From UBA1067 sp050874585 (GTDB lineage Bacteria; Verrucomicrobiota; Kiritimatiellia; RFP12; UBA1067): a stretch of 42,646 nucleotides of DNA. The stretch lies in assembly GCA_050874585.1 (NCBI GenBank), contig JBNMKZ010000016.1, forward strand, positions 1-42,646, written 5' to 3'. The notes below the pieces were generated by a model. The model saw only the letters and a program-made list of their open reading frames with translations, had not been told where the DNA came from and searched no databases. Within the stretch, counting starts at the first letter, position 1. Every line of letters starts with the position of its first letter. The translations under genes and the position numbers were made by a program. Shown here piece by piece: positions 32,378 through 40,354 of this stretch.

Positions 32378-33216
32378 AGGCAACACCTCCAGAGGAACTG
32401 AAGGCGGCGTTTCTGCCGCGAGCCGTGGATGCGAACAAGTACTCGGTCGGGACGGTGACAATCGTCGGCGGCTCGGGGCACTACATTCACGCGCCAGTCA
32501 TTGCGGGACTGGGTGCACGAAGTGCCGGTGCCGGATTGGTGCGTCTCGTGGTGCCGGATGCTTCGCGCATTTGTGCGGGTGCGCTTCTCCCCGAGGCGAC
32601 ATTTGTGAAGCTGATGCCGACGTGTGTGCCGCCGGCGGCGGACGTGACCGTGATTGGCATGGGGTTGGGGCGAACCGTCAATTCGGAAGTCCTCATCTCG
32701 CGACTCCTCTCGGGTGCGCGCGGGCGTTTCGTCTTGGATGCGGATGCTCTCGCCATTCTCGCCGGATGGTATGGGCGGACGGATGGATACGATCCCGCGA
32801 ATGGACAGGAACTTGTCCTGACGCCGCACGAAGGCGAGGCTGCGAAGTTGCTTGGCTGGACGCGTGAGCGGGTCGCGGCGGATCGTGTGGCCGCCATTCA
32901 CGAGATTGTCGAACGGTATGGTGCGACGGTTGTCCTGAAGGGTGCCCATACGCTCGTTCTCGCAGCGGATGGCAAGCGCCTTTACGAGAATGCGAGTGGG
33001 AATCCGTTCATGGCACTGGGTGGCATGGGCGACTTGCTGGCGGGCGTGATTGGTGCGCGGTGGGCCTACCTGAAGGGCGATGCCTTTACGGCGGCCGCTT
33101 CGGGCGTCTGGATGCATTCGGCGGCATCGGACTGCGTGGTCGCGGCGCATCGGGACCCCTCGCTCGTGAATACGGCTTCGGAAATCGGTTCACTGCGAAC
33201 CGAACTCGACCGATAG
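32374..33216 (+). CDS. nnrD: ADP/ATP-dependent NAD(P)H-hydrate dehydratase
   Basis: A 280-residue ribokinase-like fold enzyme that repairs hydrated NAD(P)H. Family motifs visible are G-S-G-H-Y near the start, A-G-A-G-L-V-R, V-L-D-A-D-A-L, L-T-P-H-E-G-E, V-V-L-K-G and G-G-M-G-D-L-L-A-G (usually G-G-T-G-D-x-L-A-G). It corresponds to the C-terminal half of bifunctional Nnr; the epimerase half (NnrE) is not fused and not found in this window. The ATGA overlap with the preceding gene implies coupled translation. The change from Thr to Met in the glycine motif is uncommon but at a position beside, not in, the catalytic Asp. Confidence 0.9.
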   Translation: MKATPPEELKAAFLPRAVDANKYSVGTVTIVGGSGHYIHAPVIAGLGARSAGAGLVRLVVPDASRICAGALLPEATFVKLMPTCVPPAADVTVIGMGLGRTVNSEVLISRLLSGARGRFVLDADALAILAGWYGRTDGYDPANGQELVLTPHEGEAAKLLGWTRERVAADRVAAIHEIVERYGATVVLKGAHTLVLAADGKRLYENASGNPFMALGGMGDLLAGVIGARWAYLKGDAFTAAASGVWMHSAASDCVVAAHRDPSLVNTASEIGSLRTELDR

Positions 33217-33240
33217 GCAAGACGGAAACGGAGGTGTGTG

Positions 33241-34344
33241 ATGGTTGACTACAAAGGACTCATCCGACATTTGGCAGCGGACAATGCGCCGTTCGGGCTC
33301 CTGACCATGCAGGCCTCGCCAACCGCGTCGCTTTTGCACGAGCGGTTTCCGTCCAGACTCAAGGCACTCTTTTCCGCCGAGCATGGTTTCTTTGGGGCTG
33401 TCGCGGCGGGTGAGCGGGCGGCGAGTTCGTGGCACCCCTACTACAACATTCCAATCCATTCGCTTTATGGGCAGGTGCGCCGTCCGACGGATGAGATGCT
33501 GGAGGGCCTCGGGCGGATGGTGATTGACCTTCGCGATATTGGCGTTCGGTGCTACACATATTTGGCGACATTGCGCAATGTCGTCGAGACGTGTGCCGAG
33601 AAGGGCATCCCCGTGACGGTTCTCGATGTGCCGATTCCGCTGGGGGGCATTCTTGACGGGCCGATGCGCCTGCCGGAGTACGAGTCGTTCGTTGCGCCGT
33701 TGAATGTGCCGCTCTGCCATGGCATGACACCGGGTGAGGCGGCGACCTGGATTTGTCGGGAGGAGGACCTACGCCTCGATCTTCATGTCGTGCGCGTCTC
33801 CGACTGGAATCATCATCACCTTGAACCATGGATGAACTTTGTCGCGCCGTCCCCTGCCATCAAGAGTTGGGATTCTGCCGCGCTTTATCCAATGCTTGTC
33901 TTTACCGAGGCCTATCCGGCGGTAGACTGCGACCGTTCGGGGACGATGCCGTTTCGCGTGATTGGCGCACCCTGGATGGATCAGAAGGGGCTGATGCACG
34001 ACCTTGCGCCCGGGCTTTCCAGCTGTGGCGTCGGGATGCGTCCCTATCGCTATTCCCCGTCGTCGGGTAGTTATGCGGGATGCATTCTCAATGGCATCAT
34101 GTTTTCCGTTGAGAATCCCGGAGCGTTTTATCCGGTCACGGCGGGGATGCTCGTCTTTACGGCACTCCTGCAGCATCATGCTGACAAGATGGCGTTTGGT
34201 GCGCGGCCTGAGTGGTTGGACAAGTTGGCCGGGTCGACGGAAATTCGCGACACATTGGCAAATGGAGAATTGAGTGCCCTCTTCAGGGGTTGGATTGAAG
34301 GACAGGATGAATATCTTAAGACGCGTGTGGACCTTTACGCCTAA
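33241..34344 (+). CDS. namZ: NamZ-type exo-beta-N-acetylmuramidase (DUF1343)
   Basis: A 367-residue DUF1343 protein. Recognisable motifs are L-F-S-A-E-H-G-F-F-G, P-I-H-S-L-Y-G, D-L-R-D-I-G-V-R-C-Y-T-Y and V-L-D-V-P-I-P-L-G-G. Characterised members remove terminal MurNAc from peptidoglycan fragments. The protein lacks a signal peptide, which suggests action on imported fragments in the cytoplasm. GGAGG six bases before ATG 33241 decides the start over the GTG at 33238. Its end overlaps the next gene, a secreted GHL10 glycosidase, by 38 bp, tying the two into one wall-turnover unit. Confidence 0.88.
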   Translation: MVDYKGLIRHLAADNAPFGLLTMQASPTASLLHERFPSRLKALFSAEHGFFGAVAAGERAASSWHPYYNIPIHSLYGQVRRPTDEMLEGLGRMVIDLRDIGVRCYTYLATLRNVVETCAEKGIPVTVLDVPIPLGGILDGPMRLPEYESFVAPLNVPLCHGMTPGEAATWICREEDLRLDLHVVRVSDWNHHHLEPWMNFVAPSPAIKSWDSAALYPMLVFTEAYPAVDCDRSGTMPFRVIGAPWMDQKGLMHDLAPGLSSCGVGMRPYRYSPSSGSYAGCILNGIMFSVENPGAFYPVTAGMLVFTALLQHHADKMAFGARPEWLDKLAGSTEIRDTLANGELSALFRGWIEGQDEYLKTRVDLYA

Positions 34345-36013
34345 TCGACTGAATGCCTGGATGCGCCGATTGCGGTTTCTGGCATCCTGCGGCGTAATCG
34401 TTTTTCTGCTCGGTATGCCTGGCGTTCGGGCGGCCGATCGTTCGGAGGCGGGTGCAGTTGCCGTCATCGCTCACGACCTGGGCTATTACACGTCCCTTGC
34501 AAATCATGCGAAGCGGTGGTTGAATGGCCAGTCCATTGATGCGACCGTCTCAACCCCGAAGGAGATGCCGCAGGCACTCGCCGGGGCGCGAATTGCCTTT
34601 CTGCTCGGGTTTAATGAGCCGAACGCGGCGGAGTTGAAGACCCTGCAGTCCTTTCGTGCGAAGGGGGGCAAGCTCGTCGTCTTCCATTCCGCATCGCCTG
34701 CGCTGGCTTCCCTGATGGGCGTGAAGCCGCTGGGCTATCGAAAGGCTCCCTATCCAGGTGCGTGGAGTCGGATGGATTTTGACGTTCGGGCAATGCCGGG
34801 CTGTCCGAAGTCCATCCGCCAGACGTCCACCGTCCTTCAGCGGGCGACACCTCTCAAGGGGCGCGGATATGTCTTGGCCACATGGTCCGATCGGACGGGA
34901 AAGTCGAATGGTGAGGCCGCATGGATTGCGACGGATGCCGGCTACTGGATGACGCATGTCCTGCTGGCGGATGGCGATGAAGACCTGAAGGCGCAGCTGA
35001 TTGCCGCGATGTGCGGACTCATCGACCCGAAGTTGTGGAATGTGCGAACGGCCGCGGAGCGGGATCGAGCGCGGCACGAGGCGACGCGTGCCCTCGCCCT
35101 GAAGCAAGTGCCGCGCAAGGGCGAGATTCACGCGGTCTGGGATCATTCGGGGTGCGGACTTTATCCTGGCAATTGGCCGAAGACGATTCGCCTTCTGAGG
35201 GAGTCGCGTGTGACAGACCTCTTCGTGAATGTCGCGGGGGCTGGCTTCGCCCACTATCCCTCCTCAGTTTTGCCGCGCTCACGAACTTATGCTCAGGAGG
35301 GTGATCAGTTGGCGGCCTGCCTTGCGGCGGCCAAGGGGAGTGGCATTCGCGTTCATGCCTGGATTCTGTGCTTTACGGCAACGCGGGCAACGCCTGAGCA
35401 GTTGGAAATCTTCCGCAAGCAGGGATGGCGACTGAAGACGAGGGAGGGCTCCTTGACGGAGTACCTTGACCCATCGAAGCCGGAGGTTCGCGACCACATT
35501 CTCAATGCGATTGACGAACTACAGGTGAAGTATCCGGCACTCGGCGGCATTCACCTTGACTTTGTCCGATGGTATGAGCGCAGTCCGAAGCCGAAGAATG
35601 CCGCGAGTGTCATTTCGTGCTTTGTGGGTGATGCGCGGGGACGCGTCAAGCGTCCGCGCTGGCTGACGACGGCGGTGCTGGGCAAGTATCCGGCCTGTGT
35701 GGCCAGCGTTGGGCAGGACTGGGACGGGTGGCTGAATGCCGGACTGGTGGATTATGTCGTGCCGATGGACTACACCGACAGTGCGTCAAGATTCGAGGGC
35801 TATGTCGCGCAGCAGGGGGCGGTGAAGGCGCATGCGCGGCGAACGATTGCAGGGATTGGTGTGACGGCGAACGAGTCGCGACTTGATGCGCGGCAGGTCA
35901 TTGAGCAGATTAACCTCTCGCGTCGTTATGGTCTTGCGGGTGTTGCACTCTTTGACCTTGATGTCGTCCTTGAGAAGAGGATTCTTCCCTATCTTTGCCT
36001 CGGAATCTGGTAA
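34307..36013 (+). CDS. Secreted GHL10-family glycosidase (DigH-like)
   Basis: A 568-residue exported protein. The signal peptide ends at V-R-A-A-D, about residue 45, longer than usual; a shorter start at ATG 34361 is possible, but AAGGA lies before 34307. Residues about 50-270 resemble a ThuA / glutaminase-like domain (A-F-L-L-G, then G-G-K-L-V-V-F-H). From about 285 on it is a TIM-barrel of the GHL10 family: H-A-V-W-D-H, R-V-H-A-W-I, G-I-H-L-D-F-V-R-W-Y with the likely catalytic Asp, and Y-V-V-P-M-D-Y. DigH, an E. coli GHL10 protein, cuts peptidoglycan strands stripped of stem peptides. With NamZ overlapping upstream, the same substrate is likely here. Confidence 0.82.
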   Translation: MNILRRVWTFTPNRLNAWMRRLRFLASCGVIVFLLGMPGVRAADRSEAGAVAVIAHDLGYYTSLANHAKRWLNGQSIDATVSTPKEMPQALAGARIAFLLGFNEPNAAELKTLQSFRAKGGKLVVFHSASPALASLMGVKPLGYRKAPYPGAWSRMDFDVRAMPGCPKSIRQTSTVLQRATPLKGRGYVLATWSDRTGKSNGEAAWIATDAGYWMTHVLLADGDEDLKAQLIAAMCGLIDPKLWNVRTAAERDRARHEATRALALKQVPRKGEIHAVWDHSGCGLYPGNWPKTIRLLRESRVTDLFVNVAGAGFAHYPSSVLPRSRTYAQEGDQLAACLAAAKGSGIRVHAWILCFTATRATPEQLEIFRKQGWRLKTREGSLTEYLDPSKPEVRDHILNAIDELQVKYPALGGIHLDFVRWYERSPKPKNAASVISCFVGDARGRVKRPRWLTTAVLGKYPACVASVGQDWDGWLNAGLVDYVVPMDYTDSASRFEGYVAQQGAVKAHARRTIAGIGVTANESRLDARQVIEQINLSRRYGLAGVALFDLDVVLEKRILPYLCLGIW

Positions 36014-36014
36014 G

Positions 36015-36044
36015 TTGAGGGAGCCTTCTTCAAGGCCCCCTCAA
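36015..36044. terminator. Bidirectional hairpin between convergent genes
   Basis: TTGAGGGAGCCTT (36015-36027) and AAGGCCCCCTCAA (36032-36044) pair over 13 bp with a single A-C mismatch around a CTTC loop. It starts just after the GHL10 stop and lies about 45 bp beyond the SDR stop on the other strand. It is well placed to end both convergent units. There is no long T-run, so its strength as an intrinsic terminator is uncertain. Confidence 0.7.
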
Positions 36045-36087
36045 TGCTGCGTCGCGATTCCTTCTTGCGATTTGCCTCGCGTCGGAC

Positions 36088-36849
36088 TCACCCAGGAAGG
36101 CTGAGTCCGCCATCGACCATGAGTGTTGTGCCGGTGATGTAGCGCCCTGCATCCGAGGCGAGCAGAACCGCCGCGCCGGCGGCATCGGCTGGTTCTGCCG
36201 CGAGGTGCATGGGAATCGCCTGCAGGACTTTCTCGTTGTAGACGGGGTCCGAAAGCGCGGCGCGGTTGCGGTCCGTCGCGAAAACACCGGGGCAGAGGTT
36301 GTTGACGGTAATTCCCTCGCTTGCGACCTGCCGTGCAATTGAGCGCACGAGATTCTCCTGTGCCGATTTCGAGGCGGAATAGACTGGCATTTCCGGGTGC
36401 GGGCGTCGCTCCTGGACGCTGCCGACCGTGATGAGTCTTCCCCATTTCTGCTCCTTGAGACGCGGATGGCAGAGTTGGAACAGTCGAAATGTTGCGTTGA
36501 AGTTCACTTGCATCTGCGCAAGCATCGTCTCACGCGGCACTTCGTACCACTTCATGTTCGACTGGATGGACGCATTGCAGACAAGGATGTCGGGCGTTGC
36601 GGGGAGACCGTCAAAGATATGCTCCACGGCTTCCGGGTCGCTCAAGTCGGCGACAGCCTTTTGTGCATTCGGATCGTACTGACGGGCGAGGTTAAGCGCC
36701 TCCTCCAGTGGCGCGGACTCGCGTGAGCCGTGCACCACGACATGTGCGCCAAATTCGGCGAACCCGAGGGCGATGGCACGTCCAATGCCGCGTGCCGAAC
36801 CGGTAACGAATGCCGTGCGTCCCCGGAGACTGAACTTTTCGCGGAGCAT
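36088..36849 (-). CDS. Short-chain dehydrogenase/reductase
   Basis: A 253-residue classical SDR. The cofactor motif is T-G-S-A-R-G-I-G (about 16-23), C-N-A-S near 90 replaces the usual N-N-A-G, and the catalytic pair is Tyr157 and Lys161 in Y-S-A-S-K. The end M-V-D-G-G-L is typical. It should oxidise or reduce a sugar-acid or sugar alcohol with NAD(P)H. Neighbours suggest a role in sugar-acid metabolism: it is last of five minus-strand genes, and its ATG overlaps the stop of the RraA-like gene. Confidence 0.88.
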   Translation of the reverse strand: MLREKFSLRGRTAFVTGSARGIGRAIALGFAEFGAHVVVHGSRESAPLEEALNLARQYDPNAQKAVADLSDPEAVEHIFDGLPATPDILVCNASIQSNMKWYEVPRETMLAQMQVNFNATFRLFQLCHPRLKEQKWGRLITVGSVQERRPHPEMPVYSASKSAQENLVRSIARQVASEGITVNNLCPGVFATDRNRAALSDPVYNEKVLQAIPMHLAAEPADAAGAAVLLASDAGRYITGTTLMVDGGLSLPG

Positions 36850-37595
36850 CAGAAATACCCGCCTTTCTGCGTAATCTGGTCAATGGTTTCGCCGCTTGCG
36901 ACCCAGGAGAAAATCTTCTTCTCGTTTGCGACAATCTCCTCCGCCCGCAGCAGGACATCGTAGGCGATGTCGCGTGGAATGACGACGACACCATCAATAT
37001 CTCCGAAGACGACGTCACCCGGCTTGATGAAGCACTTGCCGATCTTGATGGGAATCTGGTAATGCGTAATCTGGCAGCGCGAGAGTGAGCCGTTCGGCAT
37101 GCGGTGCTTGTAGAAGATGGGGAAGGGCTTTTCAAGAATCTGCTTTGTGTCACGGATGTTGCCGTCAATCGCGGCGGCTTTCACGCCCTTGCCGTAGGCG
37201 GTCGCCGTCATCACGCCACCCCAGAGCGTCGCATCCACATCGCCCGATGTATCCCAGAGGACGAAGTGGTTCTTGCCCATCTCGTCCAGCATTTGGCCGC
37301 GGAAGCTCATCTCGCCCGTAATCTTGCAACAGGGAGCGGATTTCACGGTGAAGGCGAAGCCGGCGACCACATCGGAGTCACGCAGGGGATGGATTTCGCA
37401 CGGGAGCGCCTGGTCGAGTCGGCAGAATTCGCGCAGGACATCCGAGACGCATCCGGCGTACAGTTTCTCGTAGCGTGCAAGAAGCTCATCGTCTGGGATT
37501 GGAAACGGTTTCGTCGACACGGTCTCGCGTTCACGAATCAGGTTCTCAAGCTTCATCATCTTTGCTTCTTTTTGCAATTGGTTTTCTTCGGCCAT
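36849..37595 (-). CDS. RraA-like family protein (possible keto-acid aldolase)
   Basis: A 248-residue protein of the RraA / HMG-CHA aldolase family. The conserved core includes G-G-V-M-T-A, A-A-A-I-D-G-N-I-R-D with the metal-site Asp and Arg, and G-D-V-V-F-G-D-I-D-G-V-V-V-I-P. Some members inhibit RNase E, others are metal-dependent aldolases for 4-hydroxy-2-oxo acids. The position between an enolase-superfamily dehydratase and an SDR favours a metabolic role, probably cleaving or rearranging a 2-keto-3-deoxy sugar acid. An N-terminal extension of about 25 residues precedes the fold. AAAGGAA upstream of ATG (37595) supports this start. Confidence 0.85.
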   Translation of the reverse strand: MAEENQLQKEAKMMKLENLIRERETVSTKPFPIPDDELLARYEKLYAGCVSDVLREFCRLDQALPCEIHPLRDSDVVAGFAFTVKSAPCCKITGEMSFRGQMLDEMGKNHFVLWDTSGDVDATLWGGVMTATAYGKGVKAAAIDGNIRDTKQILEKPFPIFYKHRMPNGSLSRCQITHYQIPIKIGKCFIKPGDVVFGDIDGVVVIPRDIAYDVLLRAEEIVANEKKIFSWVASGETIDQITQKGGYF

Positions 37596-37648
37596 TCTTG
37601 GATTCCTTTATTTAGTCGATTTCGTAAAAGAGGTTTCTGCGCGGCACT

Positions 37649-38971
37649 TCAGCTCCAGCGGCGGTCGTTTGCCCATTCGCCGTCCCATTGCTCCGTGGAG
37701 GCCCAGGGAGCCGGGAATTCGCGGCATGTATGTGCTTCGATAAGTTGCTCGTTGAGTTCGTCGATTCCGAGGCCGGGCTTCTCGGGGACGGAGATGAAGC
37801 CGCCTTCGTAGGAGAGTGCGGGCTTGACGAGATTGCCCCACCAGGGGACGTCGACCGAGTGGAGTTCGAGGGCCATAAAGTTCCGCGTGGCCGCCGCGAC
37901 ATGAACTGCCGCGAGACAGGCGATGGGCGATTCGGCCATGTGGATGTTCATCTGAACGCCACATTCCTCGGCCAGGTCGCCGACTTTCTTCGTCTCAAGG
38001 ATGCCGCCAGCCGTCAGCAGGTCGGGGTGAATCACGGCCAAGGCTCCCGATTCAAGAAGCGGCTTGAAGTTTTCCTTGAGATAGATGTCCTCGCCCGTCC
38101 CGAGCGGCGTTGTCGTTGCCGCGTGAAGGAGTTTCCACTGGTCCGTCATCTGCCATGGGAGGACGTCCTCCGCCCAGGAGAGATGGTACTTCTCAAGACG
38201 GCGCAGGAGGGCAACGGCATCCTCGTAGGGGATATGACCGAGGTGGTCGATGGCAATCGGGACTTCCCAGCCAATTGCCTCGCGCACGTCGGCCATGTAC
38301 TTTTCAAGGTAGTCAAGACCCTTCTCGGTGATGTGGATGCCCGTGAACGGATGCGCCGTGTTGAAGAGGTCGTAGGCTTCGCCGCGCATGGAACGGGGGT
38401 CGATTGAGCCGTGCGGCGTCTGAATGACGTGTTTCATCTGGCGCATGTAGTCGAGATAGCCGAGCGGGGCGATGAGCGCACCTTCCACATTCATCAACAG
38501 TTCGATGCCGAGGTCCATCTTGAGGAATGTGAAGCCCATCTTCATCCGTTCGCACAGGGCGCGGCCCATATCGCGTCCGCCACCCTCGGAGTCCGTGTCG
38601 CAGTAGCAGCGAATGCGGTCGCGCCAGCGTCCGCCGAGGAGCTGCCAGACCGGCACACCCCACGCCTTTCCGCAGATGTCCCAGCACGCGAGTTCAATCG
38701 CGCACACGCCGCCTGCTTGCCGCGAATCGCTGCCAAACTGCTTGATGCGGCGGAAGACTTTCTCCACATTGCACGGATTCTCGCCGAGGATGCGGCTCTT
38801 GAGCATCGCGGCATAGGTGCGCGAACTCGCATCACGCACTTCGCCATAGCCGACAAGTCCCTGGTTCGTGTAAAGCTTGAGAAGGGTGCACCGTTTGGGA
38901 GCGCCGTCGATGTCGGCGAAGCGCATGTCCGTAATGCGAAGCGTGGACGGATTTATCTTGTTGATGTTCAT
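37649..38971 (-). CDS. Mandelate racemase/muconate lactonizing family dehydratase
   Basis: A 440-residue enolase-superfamily enzyme. The N-terminal capping domain includes G-Y-G-E-V-R-D and the barrel has L-K-M-D-L-G. Probable Mg ligands are the Asp of A-I-D-H-L, the Glu of W-A-E-D and the Glu of T-G-E-D-I-Y. M-N-I-H-M supplies a candidate acid-base His. The layout fits acid-sugar dehydratases (galactonate, mannonate, rhamnonate type), which remove water to give 2-keto-3-deoxy acids. The actual substrate cannot be fixed by eye. Genes for an RraA-like aldolase and an SDR follow, and the glycosidases precede, so it probably handles acids derived from plant polysaccharide. Confidence 0.85.
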   Translation of the reverse strand: MNINKINPSTLRITDMRFADIDGAPKRCTLLKLYTNQGLVGYGEVRDASSRTYAAMLKSRILGENPCNVEKVFRRIKQFGSDSRQAGGVCAIELACWDICGKAWGVPVWQLLGGRWRDRIRCYCDTDSEGGGRDMGRALCERMKMGFTFLKMDLGIELLMNVEGALIAPLGYLDYMRQMKHVIQTPHGSIDPRSMRGEAYDLFNTAHPFTGIHITEKGLDYLEKYMADVREAIGWEVPIAIDHLGHIPYEDAVALLRRLEKYHLSWAEDVLPWQMTDQWKLLHAATTTPLGTGEDIYLKENFKPLLESGALAVIHPDLLTAGGILETKKVGDLAEECGVQMNIHMAESPIACLAAVHVAAATRNFMALELHSVDVPWWGNLVKPALSYEGGFISVPEKPGLGIDELNEQLIEAHTCREFPAPWASTEQWDGEWANDRRWS

Positions 38972-39020
38972 TTGTTGGATTTTGTCCCTTGTGCGTTATC
39001 TTCGGTTGAGTGCCAATCGC

Positions 39021-40349
39021 TCACTTCTCGCGAATGACGTATTCGTAGGGCTTGAGCATCCCAATCGTTTCTCCGCCGTTCGCCGTCTTGTTCGTCAGGT
39101 TCGCGGCGACAAGTACGGTGCGTGTGTCGAGCGTCCGCGTGAAGGCGATGATGCCGTTCTTCTCGCCGTCCGTCACCCATGTCATGTCGCCCTCGCTCCA
39201 GATGGGATCCTCGTGACGCATCTTCGCGAGCTCTCGAATGAGTGCGAGTCGCTTCTGCCCATCGGGCTGGAGTGCCCGCGCCCAGTCCACCGTCTTCGCG
39301 GCACGGGCGGGATGCTCAACGGGTCCAAAGAAGGAGTTCAGCGAATTGTCGGCAATCTCGTTGCCGTTGAAGATGAGGGGGAGTCCCTTGCGAAGGAATG
39401 TCAGCACAAACGCCGCGTTGCCGGCTTCGACGGGCAGTGTGCGGTCGAACCGCCTCTCCCAGTCGTCCGCCGCCGTGTCGTGGTTGTCGAGGAAGCAGAA
39501 CATGAGGGCCTCCTTCGGAACGTTCTCCTCGTAGGTGCGCACCTCGGCCATTCGCTCTGGGAGGCTTCGGTTCCCAACTGCGGCGATTCGTTCCCGGACG
39601 GTGAAGCTCCACGGCCAGGCGTAGCAGGCATCGAATGCTTTCTCAAGCCATTCGGCTTTCGTCCCCTCGTTAATCATCACAAGTTCGGGGTTGACTTTCT
39701 GGCAGGCGGTCACGGCCTCGACCCAGAAGTCGATTGGCACTTCGTCACCGACGTCGCAACGGAAGCCATCGCACCCGAGGCTCATCCAGTGCAGCATTGA
39801 GTCGATGAGGTACTTGCGCACATCCTTCGACGCGAAGTTGACATAGGGGAAGTTCCAGATGGTCGTCTTCACCGAGCCGTCGGGATTCTTCTGGAAGGCA
39901 TCGGGGAAGTGGTCCTTCAGGACATTGTTCGGTCCGCAGTGCAGGTAGACGAGATCCATGTAGACCTTCATGCCGAGGCTGTGCGCCTTGTCGTTGAACG
40001 CCTTGAAGTCGGCATCCGTTCCGTATTCGGGGTCAATCTTGTCGTAGTCGGAGATTCGGTAGGGATTCTTCGGGCTGCCGAAGCCGCTCCGAATCTGACG
40101 CGGACTCCACCCGGAGCGATTCATGTCGCAGTCCATGGTGACGAACGGCGTGAGGTAGACGATGTCCACGCCCACCGAGCGGACATGGTCCAGCATTTCC
40201 GTCGCGGCGCGGAAGTTGCCGTCACGCGTAAAGTTGCGCAGGACGATTTGGTAGACCGTCGCCCGCTTGAGGTAGTCGGGCGTTGGGCGCATCGCGGCAG
40301 TTGCGACGACGGACGACAGGGTGGCGAGAATAAGGATGAGTCGTTTCAT
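39021..40349 (-). CDS. Exported GH13 alpha-amylase family glycosidase
   Basis: A 442-residue protein with a signal peptide (M-K-R-L-I-L-I-L start, cut near A-A-M). The GH13 barrel is clear: Y-Q-I-V-L-R-N-F near the start, M-D-L-V-Y-L-H in region I, nucleophile Asp199 in G-F-R-C-D-V-G, acid/base Glu228 in M-I-N-E-G and the transition-state Asp291 in D-N-H-D. It should cut alpha-glucosidic bonds in starch- or glycogen-like material outside the cytoplasm. The domain C is short. It follows the xylanase stop after five bases, suggesting one transcript. Confidence 0.92.
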   Translation of the reverse strand: MKRLILILATLSSVVATAAMRPTPDYLKRATVYQIVLRNFTRDGNFRAATEMLDHVRSVGVDIVYLTPFVTMDCDMNRSGWSPRQIRSGFGSPKNPYRISDYDKIDPEYGTDADFKAFNDKAHSLGMKVYMDLVYLHCGPNNVLKDHFPDAFQKNPDGSVKTTIWNFPYVNFASKDVRKYLIDSMLHWMSLGCDGFRCDVGDEVPIDFWVEAVTACQKVNPELVMINEGTKAEWLEKAFDACYAWPWSFTVRERIAAVGNRSLPERMAEVRTYEENVPKEALMFCFLDNHDTAADDWERRFDRTLPVEAGNAAFVLTFLRKGLPLIFNGNEIADNSLNSFFGPVEHPARAAKTVDWARALQPDGQKRLALIRELAKMRHEDPIWSEGDMTWVTDGEKNGIIAFTRTLDTRTVLVAANLTNKTANGGETIGMLKPYEYVIREK

Positions 40350-40354
40350 TGCTG

